DNA of 64,000 nucleotides from Ascarosepion bandense. Its lineage: Eukaryota; Mollusca; Cephalopoda; Sepiida; Sepiidae. Within the stretch, counting starts at the first letter, position 1, and each line of letters begins with the position of its first letter. Location of the stretch: NCBI GenBank assembly GCA_037127315.1, contig JBBBDQ010000399.1, forward strand, positions 556,501-620,500, given 5' to 3'. The notes under the pieces were generated by a model that did no database searches, had not been told where the DNA came from, and worked only from the letters and a program-made list of their open reading frames with translations. This document shows positions 62,885 to 64,000 of this stretch, piece after piece. A program made the translations under genes and the position numbers.

Positions 62885-63250
62885 TATTCCTGTAGCCACT
62901 TTTGTCAGAGCCTTCTTTGATTATGTTGTGGAGTTATTTTCGCAGTGGAGGCTAGTATTTGTTTTAAAGTCGGTCCTAATAGGTTCGATGTTTAATCTTG
63001 CCCGATCACTGTCTACTTTCGTATTCGACTAACTGTCGACTACTTTTGTCCAACATCGACTTACCCTCGTTCCTCTTACTACTTTTAATACTTCTACTTA
63101 AATTAGGTGGGAGAGTCTGTTCACTGTAGAATAGGTGTGTTTCACCATAACAGATTATCTACTGAGAAAGTATACGATCACACGACTAAAAAGTCGTCTT
63201 TGTAGTAGGTACCAACAGTACTCCTCTTACTCTCTCTCTCACTCTCACTC
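62885..63250. other. Unannotated sequence
   Basis: No recognised feature; CT-rich from about 63215. Confidence 0.4.
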
Positions 63251-63281
63251 TCTCTGTATATATATATATATATATATATAG

Positions 63282-63316
<35 letters not shown>

Positions 63317-63415
63317 TGTATATATATTCTGTTTTCATAATATATCACAATATTCATTATTATCCTGAATTTCTATTTAGATACCTACATATCGAAACAT
63401 TCCTCAGTTCCTTCA

Positions 63416-63452
<37 letters not shown>

Positions 63453-63462
63453 CTTTCTCTCA

Positions 63463-63502
<40 letters not shown>

Positions 63503-63510
63503 TATTAAAT
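63220..63510. repeat. Compound microsatellites
   Basis: (CT)n at 63225-63256, (TA)n at 63257-63285, (TATG)n at 63286-63320, (CTAT)n at 63416-63451, (CT)n at 63452-63481 and (TA)n at 63482-63502. Confidence 0.95.
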
Positions 63511-63529
63511 TTTCTGCTGTCGTCTTTCC

Positions 63530-64000
63530 TGTAAAGAATATTAAAGTATTCTCTTGCCTAGAAAATGCTTTCAGTTTCTTTAGTAAAACTAAATGTCATT
63601 TTTATTTAATTTCATTTTCAATATTCTATTCATCGAAAACATATTTACCATATTGTTCGGTAATTTTTTCTGCCAATAAGTTCAATCAATCTACCAAGTA
63701 ATATTAAAATTTTGAACAAAGAACTGCTCACATAGATTTTCGCTCATTTTTGTTTCATTTCTTTGAAAAAAAAACGGTCATTAGCAATCGCAATATCCCG
63801 TCTACCCACCGAGTCAATAAAAATTTCCCAGCCAAATTTTAAAATATTTGATAAACAAAGAAATAGGCGGCCAAGCGATTTGTTATAATGAATGACGGAC
63901 GTTTTCCCCCCCATTGCTTCTTTCAGTACTTGTTCGAGTCAATCTTTTCTTGTTCCGTGTTAAGTTCATGTCACTCTCTTCCAATTACACGTAAACTTCT
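63530..64000. other. Unannotated AT-rich sequence
   Basis: No recognised feature to the end of the window. Confidence 0.4.

Overview
This window looks like repeat-rich, AT-rich intergenic DNA from a metazoan nuclear genome. I found no convincing host protein-coding gene, no functional RNA gene and no prokaryotic feature. Non-LTR retrotransposons of RTE and Jockey/CR1 type, Mag-like Gypsy, Penelope, ZMYM1-like hAT, Helitron-like and Tc1/mariner-like relics, several tRNA-derived SINEs and long (TA)n, (CA)n and (GATA)n tracts occur together. That mix is compatible with a cephalopod or another lophotrochozoan, but the taxon is an inference; an arthropod is not excluded.

Layout. 0-8 kb: RTE fragments, one of them split by a roughly 3 kb hAT transposon (3002-6067), and a tRNA-like SINE. 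8-14 kb: a Gypsy-type LTR relic, and a LINE 3' end whose untranslated region has expanded into a 39-bp minisatellite (10260-11420). 15-18 kb: Jockey and RTE pieces, including a mosaic RTE copy, and two SINEs. 18.9-22.95 kb: an 82-bp satellite array of about 3.6 kb that lies between the head and the tail of one SINE. 23-26.4 kb: an old RTE piece, the only sizeable intact reading frame (322 aa of LINE reverse transcriptase, 24834-25802, minus strand) and a Helitron-like relic. 26.5-28.9 kb: a minus-strand Gypsy relic (LTR, gag, zinc-knuckle and protease remnants) broken by two SINEs in opposite orientation. 30-36 kb: 5S rRNA-like pseudogenes, SINEs, a Jockey relic, a second LTR relic and a TA-flanked MITE. 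36-41 kb: two foldback elements, SINEs with (TA)n tails, and a Penelope fragment with a GIY-YIG domain between inverted terminal repeats. 42-52 kb: RTE and Jockey relics, SINEs and a 16-bp satellite with an 88-bp higher-order period (48110-49165). 54-64 kb: a second Helitron-like copy, an RTE insertion with an 11-bp target duplication, and a nearly full-length single-ORF LINE (about 59465-62880).

The elements interact mainly by nesting and by seeding tandem repeats. Two arrays appear to have grown inside a retrotransposon copy, and SINE tails sit beside the longest TA tracts. Element families were assigned by reading translated motifs by eye; boundaries marked approximate need alignment to consensus sequences.
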